From NCBI GenBank assembly GCA_964463285.1, contig CAYXBB010000002.1, forward strand, positions 1 through 64,000: DNA of 64,000 bases, written 5' to 3'. Shown one piece after another: positions 27,497 through 36,515 of this stretch. The notes under the pieces were generated by a model that was given only the letters and a program-made list of their open reading frames with translations, was not told where the DNA came from and searched no databases. The translations under genes and the position numbers were made by a program. Within the stretch, counting starts at the first letter, position 1. Each line of letters begins with the position of its first letter. The DNA comes from JAAZLS01 sp964463285. GTDB lineage: Bacteria; Bacillota; Dethiobacteria; DTU022.

Positions 27497-28489
27497 CTAT
27501 TCCTTTTTGATCCAGGGGATCATTGAGCGCAGTTCTTGACCAACCTGTTCGAGAGAATGCTCCTTTTCCAGTTCCCGGAGGCGGTTAAACACCGGTCGGC
27601 CCACCTGGTTCTCCACAATCCATTCTCGGGCAAATTCCCCGCTCTGGATTTCGGCCAAAATATCGGCCATATTTTCTCTGACCTGCTCGTCGATCACTCG
27701 CGGACCCCGGGTAAGATCACCATATTCAGCGGTATCACTAACCGAGTAACGCATCCGGGCCAGGCCTCCCTCATAAATGAGATCCACGATCAATTTCAGC
27801 TCATGCAGACATTCAAAATAGGCAACGTGGGGCTGGTAACCGGCCTCTACCAGGGTTTCATAAGCAGCCTTGATCAAGGAAGTAACTCCTCCGCACAAGA
27901 TGACCTGTTCCCCAAACAGGTCGCTCTCAGTTTCCTCCTGGAAACTGGTTTCAATTACTCCTGCCCGGGTAGATCCTATGGCCCGGGCATAAGCCAAGGC
28001 TAAGGAATGCGCCCGGCCGGTATAATCCTGATGCACCGCCAGCAGCGCGGGCACACCCTGGCCGCTTACATAAGCCCGCCTTAACAGATGGCCGGGGCTT
28101 TTGGGGGCCACCATAAATACATCCACATCTGCCGGGGGGATAATTTGACGGTAAAGGATGTTAAAACCGTGCGAGAAAGCTAATGCTTTCCCTTCTTTTA
28201 GCTGGGGCAGCACTTGGCGGTAAACCTCCGGCTGCACCCCGTCATCCACCAGGAACATGATGATATCCGCCTCTGAGGCCGCTTCCACCAGCCCGGCCAC
28301 CTTTAGCCCATCAGCCCGTGCTTTTTCCTTGCTTTTGCTGCCCTCGTACAACCCTACCACCACCGAAACCCCGCTGTCCTGCAGGTTTTGAGCCTGGGAA
28401 TGACCCTGGCTGCCATATCCCAGGACGGCTACTGTCTTGCCCTCCAACAGTTTTAAATCTGCATCCTGATCGTAATAAACCTTGACCAT
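27497..28489 (-). CDS. ilvC: Ketol-acid reductoisomerase
   Basis: The 330-residue class I enzyme converts acetolactate or acetohydroxybutyrate to dihydroxy acids in valine, leucine and isoleucine synthesis. The N-terminal Rossmann domain has VLGYGSQGHSQAQNL; magnesium and substrate residues are seen in DLFGEQVILCGG, EAGYQPHVAYFECLHE and the C-terminal YSVSDTAEYGD. The ATG at 28489 follows AGGAGG. It stands alone: no ilvB, ilvN, ilvD or leu genes flank it. It is bounded by a terminator downstream and a repeat-rich gap upstream. Confidence 0.97.
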   Translation of the reverse strand: MVKVYYDQDADLKLLEGKTVAVLGYGSQGHSQAQNLQDSGVSVVVGLYEGSKSKEKARADGLKVAGLVEAASEADIIMFLVDDGVQPEVYRQVLPQLKEGKALAFSHGFNILYRQIIPPADVDVFMVAPKSPGHLLRRAYVSGQGVPALLAVHQDYTGRAHSLALAYARAIGSTRAGVIETSFQEETESDLFGEQVILCGGVTSLIKAAYETLVEAGYQPHVAYFECLHELKLIVDLIYEGGLARMRYSVSDTAEYGDLTRGPRVIDEQVRENMADILAEIQSGEFAREWIVENQVGRPVFNRLRELEKEHSLEQVGQELRSMIPWIKKE

Positions 28490-28559
28490 AATTCTTTACC
28501 TCCTAAATAAATAAATTGGTTATTGAGCTGATACCGACCCGGTTCGATTACCCTTCCAG

Positions 28560-28724
28560 GCGGGGATGGAACCCCGCCCCTACAACACGTTTCAGGTTGA
28601 TACCGCCTTCCACTTCAGGGGCCCCTTCCGAGCGGGGATGGAGCACTGGTGGCGCTGATCGACTTCGGTAAGGAGTGAGCGGCCCCTTCCGAGCGGGGAT
28701 GGAGCCCCGCCCCTACAACACGTT
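28560..28724. repeat. Cluster of three dispersed palindromic repeat units
   Basis: Within the ilvC-transketolase gap a unit of about 32 bases, core GCGGGGATGGARCCCCGCCC followed by CTACAACACG, occurs complete at 28560-28591 and 28690-28722. A truncated copy (ending at GATGGAGC) lies at 28620-28655, where the second arm is replaced. The two later copies share an upstream GGCCCCTTCCGAG. Each full copy is a strong palindrome. The same family occurs at 1594 and 18269. Confidence 0.75.
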
Positions 28725-28741
28725 ATCTCCCCGGCCCCGGT

Positions 28742-29677
28742 TCAGATACCCTTATTTCTCACCATCCCCTCGGCGACATCCGCCACCCGGGAGGGGGTTA
28801 AACCGTAATGCGCCAGCAGGGCCTCTGGAGAGCCCGACTGGCCAAAACAATCTTCCATTCCCAATCGTTTGAGGGGAGTGGGCTGATATTCCCCCAGCAC
28901 CTCGGCCACTGCACTGCCCAGGCCCCCGATAATGCTATGTTCCTCCAGGGTTATCACCGCCCCGGTTTGGCCTGCTTCTTCAATTATAATCTCCTTGTCC
29001 AGGGGCTTTATAGTCGATAAGTGGATTAAGGAAGGGCAAATTTTCCGGGAGAGCAATATTTCTACAGCCCGGAGGGTTACCGCAGTCATAGAACCGGTGG
29101 AAACCAGGCAGATATCGCTACCGCGCTTTAGTAAAATACCCCGACCAATCTGAAACGGCGTGCCTGCTGGTAGTACCTCGGGAATTTTGGGTCTTCCCAG
29201 GCGCAGGTAGACCGGCCCCTGCCAATCAGCAGCCGCCAGAGTGGCCCGGAAGGCCTCCGGGGCATCGGCCGGTGCAATAACAGTCATCCCCGGTAAGGAG
29301 CGCATTAAAGATATATCTTCCAATGCCTGATGGGAGGCACCATCTTCGCCCACTGTAATCCCGGAATGGCTGCCGGCAATCTTCACATTTAGCCCGGAAT
29401 AAGCCACTGAATTGCGAATTTGATCGTAGCTCCGGCCGGTAGCAAATACAGCAAAGGTGCTGGCAAAGGGAATTTTGCCGGCGGCAGCCAGACCGGCAGC
29501 GGTACCGATTAGATCCGCTTCCGCCACTCCTAAATTAAAGAAGCGATCTGGAAAGGCCTCTGCAAATTTGGCAGAATAAGTTGATTTGGAGAGATCGGCA
29601 TCCAGGGCCACTACCTGGGGATTAGTCCGGCCCAGTTGCAGCAAGGCCTCACCGTAGGCTTCTCTGGTTGCCTTCAA
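28742..29677 (-). CDS. Transketolase, C-terminal subunit
   Basis: The 311-residue protein covers the pyrimidine-binding and C-terminal domains of transketolase. It includes FNLGVAEADLIGTAAGLAAAG (with the catalytic Glu), HSGITVGEDGASHQALEDIS and TLEEHSIIGGLGSAV. It pairs with the N-terminal half encoded just upstream to make a split, thiamine-diphosphate-dependent transketolase for pentose phosphate interconversion. The TTG start at 29677 overlaps the TGA stop of the upstream subunit (TTGA), so the subunits are made together. Confidence 0.94.
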   Translation of the reverse strand: MKATREAYGEALLQLGRTNPQVVALDADLSKSTYSAKFAEAFPDRFFNLGVAEADLIGTAAGLAAAGKIPFASTFAVFATGRSYDQIRNSVAYSGLNVKIAGSHSGITVGEDGASHQALEDISLMRSLPGMTVIAPADAPEAFRATLAAADWQGPVYLRLGRPKIPEVLPAGTPFQIGRGILLKRGSDICLVSTGSMTAVTLRAVEILLSRKICPSLIHLSTIKPLDKEIIIEEAGQTGAVITLEEHSIIGGLGSAVAEVLGEYQPTPLKRLGMEDCFGQSGSPEALLAHYGLTPSRVADVAEGMVRNKGI

Positions 29678-30516
29678 TTGCTATCGGCCTCCTCCCCTTT
29701 CAGCCCGGCCAGGGCCTGTTCCAGCTGTCGGCGGCTGGGAGCGGCTCCGTGCCATTCTATCCGGTTCTCCATAAACGACACCCCTTTCCCTTTTACAGTT
29801 TCTGCGATAATCATGGTGGGTTGCCCCCGGCAAGCACGGGCTTCCTCCGCCGCCGCTATAATTTCCGGAAAGCTATGCCCGTTGATTGCCAGCACGTTCC
29901 ACCCGAAAGCCTTCCATTTTTCCGTCAGCGGCTCCAAATTTTTTATCTGGTCGACGGGCCCGTCAATTTGTAGCCGGTTGTGATCCAAAAAGGCGGTCAA
30001 ATTATCCAGCCGGTAATGAAAGGAGGTCATGGCTGCCTCCCAGATCTGCCCTTCCTGACATTCCCCGTCCCCCAGAATTACGTAGACCCTCCAGGGAGAT
30101 CCGTCTAACCTGGCGGCCAAAGCCATCCCGTTGGCCACGGAGAGTCCCTGCCCCAGGGATCCGGTGGAAATCTCCACCCCAGGCAGTTGATTGCGGGCCG
30201 GGTGCCCTTGCAGGGGGGAACCCAACCGGCGCAGACTGGAAAGGGTGCTTCGGGGAAAAAATCCCCGGGAGGCCAGGGCGGCGTAAAGAACCGGGGCGGC
30301 GTGTCCCTTAGAAAGGATCAGACGATCCCTATCTGCCGCCTCCGGACGGTGCGGATCAATGTTCATGATTTTAAAATAAAGGGCGGTGATAATTTCTACC
30401 AGGGAAAGTGAACCTCCCGGGTGACCCGATCCGGCAGCAGCAATCATGGACAGGATATCCATCCGAAGGATTCGGGCCAGTTCTTGTAAACGGGTTACTT
30501 CTTTCGCAGCCAACAT
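29674..30516 (-). CDS. Transketolase, N-terminal subunit
   Basis: The 280-residue protein is the thiamine-diphosphate-binding half of a split transketolase: AAGSGHPGGSLSLVEIITAL, LSKGHAAPVLYAAL, STGSLGQGLSVANGMALAAR, and the ThDP motif GDGECQEGQIWEAA ending in FLDHN. The ATG at 30516 follows AAGGAG. It lies 27 bases after yitT and overlaps the C-terminal subunit gene by four bases. Split transketolases are common in Clostridia and archaea; a sugar-specific variant cannot be ruled out. Confidence 0.94.
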   Translation of the reverse strand: MLAAKEVTRLQELARILRMDILSMIAAAGSGHPGGSLSLVEIITALYFKIMNIDPHRPEAADRDRLILSKGHAAPVLYAALASRGFFPRSTLSSLRRLGSPLQGHPARNQLPGVEISTGSLGQGLSVANGMALAARLDGSPWRVYVILGDGECQEGQIWEAAMTSFHYRLDNLTAFLDHNRLQIDGPVDQIKNLEPLTEKWKAFGWNVLAINGHSFPEIIAAAEEARACRGQPTMIIAETVKGKGVSFMENRIEWHGAAPSRRQLEQALAGLKGEEADSN

Positions 30517-30543
30517 TGGGGCAACTCCTTTGCCATATATATT

Positions 30544-31413
30544 TTAAGGGGATAGCCGGCGAAAACCTTCCCCATGAACCTCATTGGCACTGCCGACAAT
30601 AAAGAATGCTTCCGGGTCACTTTCCTGGACAATCCCTTTTAGCTGGGCCACCTGAAGACGGTTAACCACACAAAGCAAAAGTTCACGGGGTTCACCGGTA
30701 TAGCCCCCCTGGGCCGAAAGCCTGGTAACCCCCCGGTTTAGCTCTGTAAGCAGGCGATCTGATAAAAGCCGGCCCCGGGAGGTGATGATAAGCACCGACT
30801 TGGCCAGGCCCAGTCCTTCCTGGACTATGTCTATTACATAGCTGCTTATAAACAAGGAGAGAGCGGCATACATGGCCACCTCCCCTCCGAATACAAATAA
30901 CCCCAGGACAATGATTATCAGATCACTATAAAGTAACCCCTGCCCGGTGCTAAAACCGATCAACCGGTGCAAAATTAAGGAGATTAAGGAGGTCCCCCCG
31001 GTAGAACCCCGGAACCTAAAGACCATCCCCACCCCGATCCCCATCAGGACTCCCCCGTATACCGAGGCCAGCAAGATATCCCGGGTGGCCACCAGGGGAA
31101 AATAAACCAATATCAGTTCCGAAGCCACTGAAAAAATTATTGTCCCCACCAGGCTGCGGATAATTACCCGAAATCCCAGAATAAAGTAGGAAGCTATAAA
31201 CAGTGGCAGATTAAGTAACAATATACTTAAACCTACCGGCACATTAAATAGATAAAACAATATTACCGCCAGTCCGCTTATTCCTCCCGCCGCCAGGCGG
31301 TGAGGAATTAAAAACAGCACCAGGGCCAGAGCCATTAATACCGTTCCGGCAGTTATTCCCAGGATTTCTACCGCGGTTTTTTTAAGCCGATCTTTGTTTA
31401 AAATACTTCGCAT
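30544..31413 (-). CDS. YitT family membrane protein (DUF2179)
   Basis: The 289-residue protein has five to six membrane helices in the first 200 residues. The family motifs AAGGISGLAVILFYLFNVPVG and FRFRGSTGGTSLISLIL are present. A cytoplasmic C-terminal DUF2179 domain (about residues 215-285, ALF-like GVTRLSAQGGYTGEPRELL and DPEAFFIVGSANEVHGEGF) follows. Function is unknown; family members are often called YitT or YebE. The ATG at 31413 follows AAGGAG. It is 23 bases after prfB. Confidence 0.88.
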   Translation of the reverse strand: MRSILNKDRLKKTAVEILGITAGTVLMALALVLFLIPHRLAAGGISGLAVILFYLFNVPVGLSILLLNLPLFIASYFILGFRVIIRSLVGTIIFSVASELILVYFPLVATRDILLASVYGGVLMGIGVGMVFRFRGSTGGTSLISLILHRLIGFSTGQGLLYSDLIIIVLGLFVFGGEVAMYAALSLFISSYVIDIVQEGLGLAKSVLIITSRGRLLSDRLLTELNRGVTRLSAQGGYTGEPRELLLCVVNRLQVAQLKGIVQESDPEAFFIVGSANEVHGEGFRRLSP

Positions 31414-31436
31414 ATTAACTCCTTACCATGGTCCGG

Positions 31437-32544
31437 TTACCGGCGACCCATTTTCCGGCGCAGGTAGGAATCTATAAACAGGTCCAAATCGCCATCCATT
31501 ACCGCCTCTACCTGTCCCATCTCTACACCGGTGCGATGATCCTTCACCAGGGTAAAGGGATGAAAAACATAAGAGCGAATCTGGCTTCCCCAGGCGATAT
31601 CTTTTTGCGGGCCCCGCAAGTTCTTTATCTCCTGATCCAGCTCCAGCCGGTGAAGTTCCGCCAGCCGGGCCTGCAAGATCCGCAGTGCCTGTCGGCGGTT
31701 GCTATGCTGGGAACGATCCTTCTGGCAAGTGGCAGATATACCGGTGGGCAGATGGATAACCCGCACCGCCGAATCAGTCTTGTTTACATGCTGTCCCCCC
31801 GCTCCGCTGGAGCGGAACGTCTCCACCTTCAAATCGTCGGGATCCAACTCATACTCTTCCTCTTCCACCTCAGGAATTACATCTACCGATGAAAAAGAAG
31901 TATGACGCCGGTGGGCGGTATCGAAAGGAGAGATCCGCACCATGCGGTGCACCCCTTTTTCTGATTTAAGAAGCCCGTAAGCGCGGTAGCCTCGGATAAT
32001 AACGGTAGCGCTTTTGATCCCCGCTTCATCATCTGTTAGCAACTCTGCCAGTTCCACCCCAAATCCCTTGTTTTCAGCCCACCGGCAATACATTCTAAGC
32101 AGCATCTCCGCCCAGTCCTGCGATTCCAATCCCCCCGCCCCCGGATGAATTGAGAGAATGGCATCACTGGAATCGTGTTCGCCTCCAAACAGGGTTTCCA
32201 TCTCCAGCCTGTCCAGCTGCTTTATAATTAAATTTAGCTTGTCGCCGGCCTCTAGGCGAGCTTCCTCGCGCCCGAACTGTTCCTCTTCAGCCAGTTCCAG
32301 CAAGATCTCCACCTCTTCCAGAAGCCGGTTAAGTTCGGACAACGGGCGGACCTGTTCGGTAAGGCTGCCAATCTCTATTAACAGTTGTTTGGCCCGGGGG
32401 GCATCCTCCCAAAACCCTGGGAGCGACGCTTCTTTCTCCAGCCGGCATAGGCCGGCTAACTTCTGTTCATATTCAAAGGGAAGCCCTCATCTCTTGAAAA
32501 CGACGGGTTTGCAGTTCCCACTCTTTCCGATATTCCCTGGTCAC
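31437..32544 (-). CDS. prfB: Peptide chain release factor 2 (programmed +1 frameshift)
   Basis: RF2 releases peptides at UGA and UAA. The gene is in two frames. Frame 1 starts at GTG 32544 and runs 23 codons to ...GCT TCC CTT TGA (TGA at 32473-32475). Skipping one base at CTTTGA (32473-32478) joins it to the 345-codon main frame, for about 368 residues, the usual length. Main-frame features are the SPF tripeptide (RISPFDTAHR), the catalytic GGQ in SSGAGGQHVNKTDS, and a C-terminal basic end. An in-frame ATG at 32342 would give only a truncated 301-residue protein. The gene starts 16 bases after secA. Confidence 0.95.
32473..32478 (-). promoter_or_regulatory. prfB +1 programmed frameshift site
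   Basis: On the minus strand the slippery CTT TGA lies at codons 23-24 of prfB, with a purine-rich GAGATGAGGG a few bases upstream that can act as the internal Shine-Dalgarno element. This is the autoregulatory UGA found in most bacterial RF2 genes: when RF2 is scarce, the ribosome shifts +1 into the long frame. Confidence 0.92.
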
Positions 32545-32560
32545 AATCTCCACCCTTTCC

Positions 32561-35527
32561 TTATTTCCCACAACAACGCTTGTATTTTTTTCCGCTGCCG
32601 CAAGGGCAGGGTTCGTTGCGCCCTACCTTGGTCACCGTCACCGGTTTTTTTTCTGTCGGTTCTGTCGGCGCACGGGCAGGCGCCTTTATGTTTCCAGCGC
32701 CTCCACCTACCGGAGCCACCCGCTGGTGAGAGGCGGTAGCCGTGGCAATTACATCCCGACGTTGGGTGCGGGTGGCTACCCGCAACAAATAGATTAACCG
32801 GGACACTTCTTCCTGAATGGAGCTGATCATGGCCTCAAACATATCGAACCCTTCGTGGCGGTACTCCACCAGCGGATCCTGCTGCCCGTAAGCCCTAAGC
32901 CCGATACTTTGGCGCAGCTCATGCATGGCATCAATATGATCCATCCAGTGACTGTCCACTGTGCGCAGTAACACCACCCGCTCCAGATCCCGCATATTTT
33001 CAGGGCCGATCTCCTTTTCCCGTCGCTCGTAATAGGCCAGTGCTTCCTCCAGAAGCAGTTGTTTTGCCGGCTCCAGATCCAGATCTATCAACAAAGAAGG
33101 ATCCATCTTCCCCGGGGGCAAATAGAAACGTTCCCCCTCCCGGACCAGCGCTTCCGCCTGGTCTTGTTCTAGAAACGGTTGTTCCATAAAATAAGTTTGT
33201 ACCCGGCGGGAAATCACCTCTTCCACCATATCCAGGATCGGTTGGCGCATATCTTTCTCTTCCAGTACCTGTTGCCGCTGTTCATAAATCACCCGCCGCT
33301 GTTCATTCAAAACATCATCATAATCCAACAGGTGGCGCCGGATTTCAAAATTCCGGGATTCCACCTTCTTTTGAGCCCGCTCAATTGCTCCACCGATCAA
33401 GGGGTGTTCGATCGGCATATCCTCCTCCATGCCCAGCCGATCCATAATGGAGGCAATATTACCTCCCCCAAACAGGCGCATCAGATCATCCTCCAGGGAA
33501 ATAAAAAACTGGGATGAACCGGGATCTCCCTGCCGCCCGGAACGGCCCCGGAGTTGATTGTCAATTCGCCGGCTTTCATGGCGCTCGGTGCCCAGGACAT
33601 GCAGTCCCCCTAAACTCAGCACCTCTTCCCGCTCGCGAGAAGCCAGCGCCTGTGATTTTCCTATCAGCTCATCGTACCGCTGTTTGCGCTGTAGAATTTC
33701 TTCCGGTGATAATTCATCCCGCCCGGCATATTCCTTGTGGAGTCGCTCACGAGCCAGGAACTCGGGATTGCCCCCCAGGATGATGTCGGTTCCCCGTCCG
33801 GCCATGTTGGTAGAGATGGTTACCGCTCCTTTGCGGCCGGCCTGGGCAATAACCTGGGCCTCCATATCATGGTTTACCGCATTTAACACCTGGTGGGGTA
33901 TCCCCTGGCGTTTCAGCATCTTGCTGAGCATTTCGGATTTTTCCACAGAAATAGTCCCCACCAGCACCGGCTGACCGGAAAGGTGACGCTGTTCGATTTC
34001 CTCCATCGCCGCTTTAAACTTGGCCCGTTCGGTTTTAAAAATCATATCTGCCAGATCCTGGCGGATCATAGGTTCATTGGTGGGAATAACCACCACATCC
34101 ATCCCGTAGATCTTCCGAAATTCTTCCTCCTCGGTAGCCGCGGTGCCGGTCATTCCGGATAGTTTCTCATACATCCGGAAATAATTCTGAAAGGTGATAG
34201 AGGCCACCGTGCGGCTGTCAGCCTGCATTTCCACTCCTTCTTTAACCTCGATCGCCTGGTGGATCCCCTCCGAATAACGGCGGCCCCACATCAGCCGGCC
34301 GGTAAATTCATCCACTATAATTACTTTTCCTTCCTGCACCACGTAATCTACATCGCGCTCATAAAGGGAATAGGCCTTTAACAGCTGATGCAGGTAATGG
34401 AGATGTTCACCTGCTTCCTGATCCTCACTCTCCGGTCCTTCGCCGGTACTGCCGGTGTTTTTAAAACCCAGAACCTGTTCCAGTTCGGCGTTCCCCCGCA
34501 CCAGCTCCCGGTACCCCTGCTGAGAAATGGAAACAGCCCGGGTAATTTCATCGATGGAAAAGTAAAGCTCTTCCTCCAAAACTTTGTCATCTTTATCGGC
34601 TTTCAACCGCTGCCTGACCCGTTCTACCAACTTCTCCGCTCCCGGCTCTTTCAGCATATTCAGCAGCCGCCTGTTTTTGGGTGCACCCCGGCGGGCCAGG
34701 AACAACTGCTCTCCGGCCTCCTCTTTTAGTCCCTGTTCCAGATATTGCTGTGAGCGGTTCAGCAGCTCACTGATCTGGCGTTGCTGTTTTTTGATGAGGC
34801 GCTCCACCTCTCCCTTCCAGCGCCCGTATTCGGACTTCGACTCCACCGGGCTGCTGATAATCAGCGGGGTGCGAGCCTCATCTACCAGAATGCTGTCTAC
34901 CTCATCCACAATGGCATAGTGCAACTCCCGTTGCACCTGCTGATTTTTTGACAGCACCATATTATCGCGTAAATAATCAAACCCAAATTCGTTGTTGGTC
35001 CCATACACTATATCTGCAGAATAGGCAATTTGGCGCTGCTCCCGGTTAAGGCCATGAACAATCAGGCCCACTTCCAGGCCCAGAAGGCGAAATATCGGGC
35101 CCATCCATTCACTGTCTCTTCGAGCCAGGTAATCATTGACAGTGATGATGTGAACTCCTTTGCCGGTCAAAGCATTGAGATAAGCCGGCATGACTGCTAC
35201 CAGGGTCTTCCCTTCTCCGGTTTTCATCTCGGCAATACGTCCCTGGTGAAGAACGATTCCTCCCAGTGCCTGCACATCAAAGGGGCGCATCCCCGTAGCC
35301 CGGCGAGAAGCCTCTCGGACTACGGCAAAAGCCTCCGGAAGAATTTGATCCAGGGTGCTCCCATTCCGCAACCGCTCCTTAAAGTGGGCAGTCCTTTGTG
35401 GAAACTCTTCGGTGCTTAAAGAGACAACCGTCTGTTCCAACTCATTTATCTGTTCCACTATCTTTTGCAGACGTCGAACTTCTTTTTCGTTGGAGTCTCC
35501 GAAAAATTTTTGCAGGATGCCAGCCAT
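32561..35527 (-). CDS. secA: Preprotein translocase ATPase SecA, enlarged form
   Basis: SecA drives protein export through SecYEG. This one has 988 residues against about 840 in Bacillus. It has Walker A MKTGEGKTL (about residue 100), VDEVDSILVDEARTPLI, and Walker-type VIVDEFTGRLMWGRRYSEG. Helicase motif II is GTERHESRRIDNQLRGRSGRQGD in the second ATPase lobe. The C-terminal zinc motif is CPCGSGKKYKRCC. Extra sequence lies in the preprotein-crosslinking region (about 235-385) and after ATNMAGRGTDIILGGNPE. The ATG at 35527 follows AAAGGAGG; an in-frame ATG upstream has no site. It is co-transcribed with prfB. Confidence 0.97.
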   Translation of the reverse strand: MAGILQKFFGDSNEKEVRRLQKIVEQINELEQTVVSLSTEEFPQRTAHFKERLRNGSTLDQILPEAFAVVREASRRATGMRPFDVQALGGIVLHQGRIAEMKTGEGKTLVAVMPAYLNALTGKGVHIITVNDYLARRDSEWMGPIFRLLGLEVGLIVHGLNREQRQIAYSADIVYGTNNEFGFDYLRDNMVLSKNQQVQRELHYAIVDEVDSILVDEARTPLIISSPVESKSEYGRWKGEVERLIKKQQRQISELLNRSQQYLEQGLKEEAGEQLFLARRGAPKNRRLLNMLKEPGAEKLVERVRQRLKADKDDKVLEEELYFSIDEITRAVSISQQGYRELVRGNAELEQVLGFKNTGSTGEGPESEDQEAGEHLHYLHQLLKAYSLYERDVDYVVQEGKVIIVDEFTGRLMWGRRYSEGIHQAIEVKEGVEMQADSRTVASITFQNYFRMYEKLSGMTGTAATEEEEFRKIYGMDVVVIPTNEPMIRQDLADMIFKTERAKFKAAMEEIEQRHLSGQPVLVGTISVEKSEMLSKMLKRQGIPHQVLNAVNHDMEAQVIAQAGRKGAVTISTNMAGRGTDIILGGNPEFLARERLHKEYAGRDELSPEEILQRKQRYDELIGKSQALASREREEVLSLGGLHVLGTERHESRRIDNQLRGRSGRQGDPGSSQFFISLEDDLMRLFGGGNIASIMDRLGMEEDMPIEHPLIGGAIERAQKKVESRNFEIRRHLLDYDDVLNEQRRVIYEQRQQVLEEKDMRQPILDMVEEVISRRVQTYFMEQPFLEQDQAEALVREGERFYLPPGKMDPSLLIDLDLEPAKQLLLEEALAYYERREKEIGPENMRDLERVVLLRTVDSHWMDHIDAMHELRQSIGLRAYGQQDPLVEYRHEGFDMFEAMISSIQEEVSRLIYLLRVATRTQRRDVIATATASHQRVAPVGGGAGNIKAPARAPTEPTEKKPVTVTKVGRNEPCPCGSGKKYKRCCGK

Positions 35528-35577
35528 AAACCAGGGCCTCCTTTTGCTACCTAATACGATTATTTCCAATACTACAA

Positions 35578-35607
35578 AAGGAACCCTGCGGTTCCTTGAA
35601 TTTTTTT
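35578..35607. terminator. Stem-loop in the secA leader
   Basis: AAGGAACC-loop-GGTTCCTT is a perfect eight-pair stem with a four-base loop. On the plus strand it is followed by GAATTTTTTT; on the minus strand by TTTTG. On the minus strand it lies 50 bases before the secA start and just downstream of a TAAAATATTATACT promoter-like region. It may end transcripts of the importer operon or be part of the secA leader. Confidence 0.5.
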
Positions 35608-35726
35608 CCCGTAGCAGTATAATATTTTACCATAGCCAAAAGCCTGTACACAAGGGTTTAAGCGCAGGAACCATTTGCGGGGTAAGCGAAAACCACAGTA
35701 AAAAAAATATTACCCTTTCTTGCCGG

Positions 35727-36515
35727 CTAGTTGATCGGAACACAAAACTTAATAGTTGTTCCGGTTACCGGGCTATCGGCAGTTAAAATTGCACAACCTA
35801 TCCCATAAGTTTCTTCCAATCTTTTTTCAGTTATAACATTTTCAACATCGCCTACCGCCAAAATTTTTCCGCCGCTCATCAGGGCTACTTTGCCCGAGAG
35901 CAAAAGAGCATGATTAGGAAGATGAGTTGTCATTAATACAGTCAATCCCTTTTGTGATAATTTGCTGATTATCTTGAGAACAAGTGCTTGGTTTTTGAAA
36001 TCAAGATGGGAGCAGGGTTCGTCAAGCAAAATTACATCCGGAGTTTGGGTCAGCGTCCTGGCTATAAGAATTAATTGCCTTTCACCACCGCTTATCTTTG
36101 TATAGGGTTTGTCTTTGAGATGAAGCATGCCGACCATTTCAAGCGATTGCTCGGCAATATTAACATCTTTGGGCGAAGGCGATTCAAAAAAACCAAGGTA
36201 GGGTGCTCTGCCCATGCTTACCACTTCCAGAACTGAAAAAGGGAAAGGAGCACTGTGTTCCTGAAAAACAAAACCCATCCTTCGTGCCACATCAACCACA
36301 CTCATATTATAAAGATCAAGCTTATCCAGAAAAACATGGCCCCTTGCAAGCCGCAAACTACCGTTCAGGCAGCGCAGTAAAGTTGTTTTACCACAACCAT
36401 TGGCACCCAGAATGCATAGTATTTCACCCGGCAAAACATCCAGGGTAATATCACTAAATATTCTTTTATCCCCATAACTAAATGTACCATTTCTAAGGGA
36501 AAGAAGCGCTCCCAT
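35727..36515 (-). CDS. ABC importer ATPase (FecE/BtuD/MolC type)
   Basis: The 262-residue ATPase belongs to type II importers for siderophores, cobalamin or oxyanions. It has Walker A GANGCGKTTLL (about residues 37-47), Q-loop FVFQEHSAPFPF, signature ISGGERQLILIARTL, Walker B VILLDEPCSHLDF and switch His in MTTHLPNHA. The ATG overlaps the stop of the permease gene (TAATG), so it is the last gene of the importer operon. The gene is AT-rich compared with secA. The substrate cannot be told from the ATPase. Confidence 0.92.
   Translation of the reverse strand: MGALLSLRNGTFSYGDKRIFSDITLDVLPGEILCILGANGCGKTTLLRCLNGSLRLARGHVFLDKLDLYNMSVVDVARRMGFVFQEHSAPFPFSVLEVVSMGRAPYLGFFESPSPKDVNIAEQSLEMVGMLHLKDKPYTKISGGERQLILIARTLTQTPDVILLDEPCSHLDFKNQALVLKIISKLSQKGLTVLMTTHLPNHALLLSGKVALMSGGKILAVGDVENVITEKRLEETYGIGCAILTADSPVTGTTIKFCVPIN

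Noticed and set aside
28548..28575. tRNA-like GGTTCGATTACC string
   Set aside because: No acceptor stem, anticodon arm or D arm can be built around it; it abuts the repeat unit.
28490..28741. T-box or leucine attenuator before ilvC
   Set aside because: No GGGTGGNACCGCG string or branched-chain leader peptide is present; the region is taken up by palindromic repeats.
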